Translations under genes and position numbers: made by a program
Notes under the pieces: generated by a model
What the model saw: the letters and a program-made list of their open reading frames with translations, nothing else
Database searches by the model: none
What the model was told of the DNA's origin: nothing
Shown: positions 5,429 to 6,339 of the stretch, in pieces
Position numbering within the stretch: position 1 is the first letter of the stretch
Layout of the letters: each line of letters opens with the position of its first letter
Source: Propionibacteriales bacterium
Lineage (GTDB): Bacteria; Actinomycetota; Actinomycetes; Propionibacteriales; Propionibacteriaceae
Assembly (NCBI GenBank): GCA_017882655.1
Contig: JADGPB010000149.1
Span: 1 to 6,339, forward strand
Direction: 5' to 3'
Length of the DNA stretch: 6,339 nt

Positions 5429-6339
5429 TCAGGCGAGCTGCGCGAATGTGGCGCGGATGTCGGCGACGAGGGTGTCGGGTTGTTCGAGGGCGAAGAAGTG
5501 ACCGCCGGCGGCCGGCTCGTTGAAGAAGATGATGTTGGAGTAGCGACGGTCCAGCTGGCGGCGCGACTTGCGGACTGCTTCCTTGGGAGGCATGGTGAAG
5601 CCGACCGGGATGCTGATCGGGTTCTCGATGGTGGCCGGTGATGACCAGCCGGACTGGTCCATCTCCCAGTACATCCGCGCTGCGGATGCGCCCGAGTTCG
5701 GCAGCCAGTACAGCATGATGTCGTCGAGCATCTCGTCGAGCGTGAAGGATCCTTCGGCGTCGCCGGGGGTGCCGCAGGTGTCCTGGAACATCGCGTAGAT
5801 CCAGGCGGCCTGCCCCACGGGCGAGTCGGCGAGGGAGTAGCCGATGGTCTGCGGCCGGGTCGATTGCTCTTTGGCATAGCCGGAGAGGTTGTCCCAGAAG
5901 TACTTCGCGTCCGCGAGCGCCGCCTTCTCCTCCGGGCTCGCGTTCTGGACCTCCTCCGTGGTGGGCGGGAACATCGCGAAGTTCAGGTGCGTGCCGATCA
6001 GGCCCGCGGGCTTCAGCTTTGCGATCTCATCCGTGACGGCGCAGCCGAGGTCGCCGCCCTGCGCGCCCCAGCGCACATATCCGAGCTGGCCCATCAGCGC
6101 GATCCATGCCTTGGCGATTCGCGGCGGGGCCCACCCGGTCTCAGTGGGTTTCTGCGAGAACCCGAACCCGGGCAGCACGGGGATGACCAGGTGGAAGGCC
6201 TGCGCCGGGTCCAGCCCGTATGCAGCCGGGTCGGTGAGCGGGCCGATGACCTTGCGGAACTCGAGGACGGAGCCGGGCCAGCCGTGGGTCATGATCAGCG
6301 GCGTCGCGTTCGGCTCCTGCGAGCGGACGTGGAGGAAGT
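5429..6339 (-). CDS. Epoxide hydrolase, alpha/beta-hydrolase fold (5' end outside window)
   Basis: An alpha/beta-hydrolase of the microsomal-type epoxide hydrolase family, which opens epoxides to diols through an aspartyl-ester intermediate. Only the C-terminal 302 or so residues are present: the frame runs to the window edge (FLHVRSQEPNATPLI before the first Met at 6292), and family members carry a further N-terminal segment, so that Met is internal. Numbering from it: HGWPG at 3-7 (oxyanion hole), PGFGFSQKP at 41-49, AQGGDLG at 77-83 with nucleophile D81, the lid region YFWDNLSGYAKEQSTRPQTI at 131-150 and Y207 or nearby Y196 as candidate ring-opening tyrosines, PPKE at 235-238 as the likely acid region, and GGHFFALEQPD at 263-273 with catalytic H265. 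D81 is followed by Leu, where Trp is usual in this family. It converges on the hlyIII-like gene across 299 bp. Natural substrate unknown; detoxification or secondary metabolism are both possible. Confidence 0.9.
   Translation of the reverse strand, partial: FLHVRSQEPNATPLIMTHGWPGSVLEFRKVIGPLTDPAAYGLDPAQAFHLVIPVLPGFGFSQKPTETGWAPPRIAKAWIALMGQLGYVRWGAQGGDLGCAVTDEIAKLKPAGLIGTHLNFAMFPPTTEEVQNASPEEKAALADAKYFWDNLSGYAKEQSTRPQTIGYSLADSPVGQAAWIYAMFQDTCGTPGDAEGSFTLDEMLDDIMLYWLPNSGASAARMYWEMDQSGWSSPATIENPISIPVGFTMPPKEAVRKSRRQLDRRYSNIIFFNEPAAGGHFFALEQPDTLVADIRATFAQLA

Noticed and set aside
5116..5877. A 253-codon minus-strand frame crossing the non-coding gap into the epoxide hydrolase gene
   Set aside because: It overlaps the well-supported epoxide hydrolase in another frame and is rich in Ser, Pro, Arg and Thr, with no recognisable domain.

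Overview
The window is high-GC, densely packed bacterial DNA, most likely from an actinobacterium. The support is strong G/C preference at third codon positions, GTG starts, a GTGA stop/start overlap, and a divergent pair made of a Z-type (cis) prenyltransferase and a hemolysin III/PAQR membrane protein. That pair recalls Rv1086 and Rv1085c of Mycobacterium tuberculosis (from memory, not searched). Frequent GTACG/CGTACG words would fit a Nocardioidaceae-like host, but this is only an impression.

Layout: (1) 4-2385 (+) encodes a glycoside hydrolase family 31 enzyme of about 793 aa with no export signal. (2) 2382-3572 (+) overlaps its stop codon and encodes a polytopic GT87/DUF2029-type glycosyltransferase. 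(3) 3523-4332 (-) encodes a short cis-prenyltransferase whose 3' end overlaps the glycosyltransferase gene tail-to-tail by 50 nt. (4) 4333-4439 is a 107-bp divergent promoter region with a compound palindrome built from TACGG/CCGTA half-sites, a good candidate repressor operator. (5) 4440-5129 (+) encodes a seven-helix hemolysin III/PAQR protein with a consensus AGGAGG ribosome binding site. (6) 5130-5428 is a 299-bp non-coding gap with several inverted and direct repeats. (7) 5429-6339 (-) is the 3' part of an epoxide hydrolase gene that begins outside the window.

How the genes may work together: the hydrolase and glycosyltransferase form one translationally coupled unit. GT87 enzymes use polyprenyl-phosphate-linked sugars, and the convergent neighbour makes a Z-prenyl diphosphate, the precursor class of such carriers, so a shared role in envelope glycan or glycolipid metabolism is plausible but inferred. 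The prenyltransferase and PAQR genes share one control region and are probably co-regulated. The epoxide hydrolase looks unrelated. I see no CRISPR array, RNA gene, complete insertion sequence or phage gene. The most useful leads are the operator, the overlapping convergent ends, the variant active-site motifs and the structured gap.
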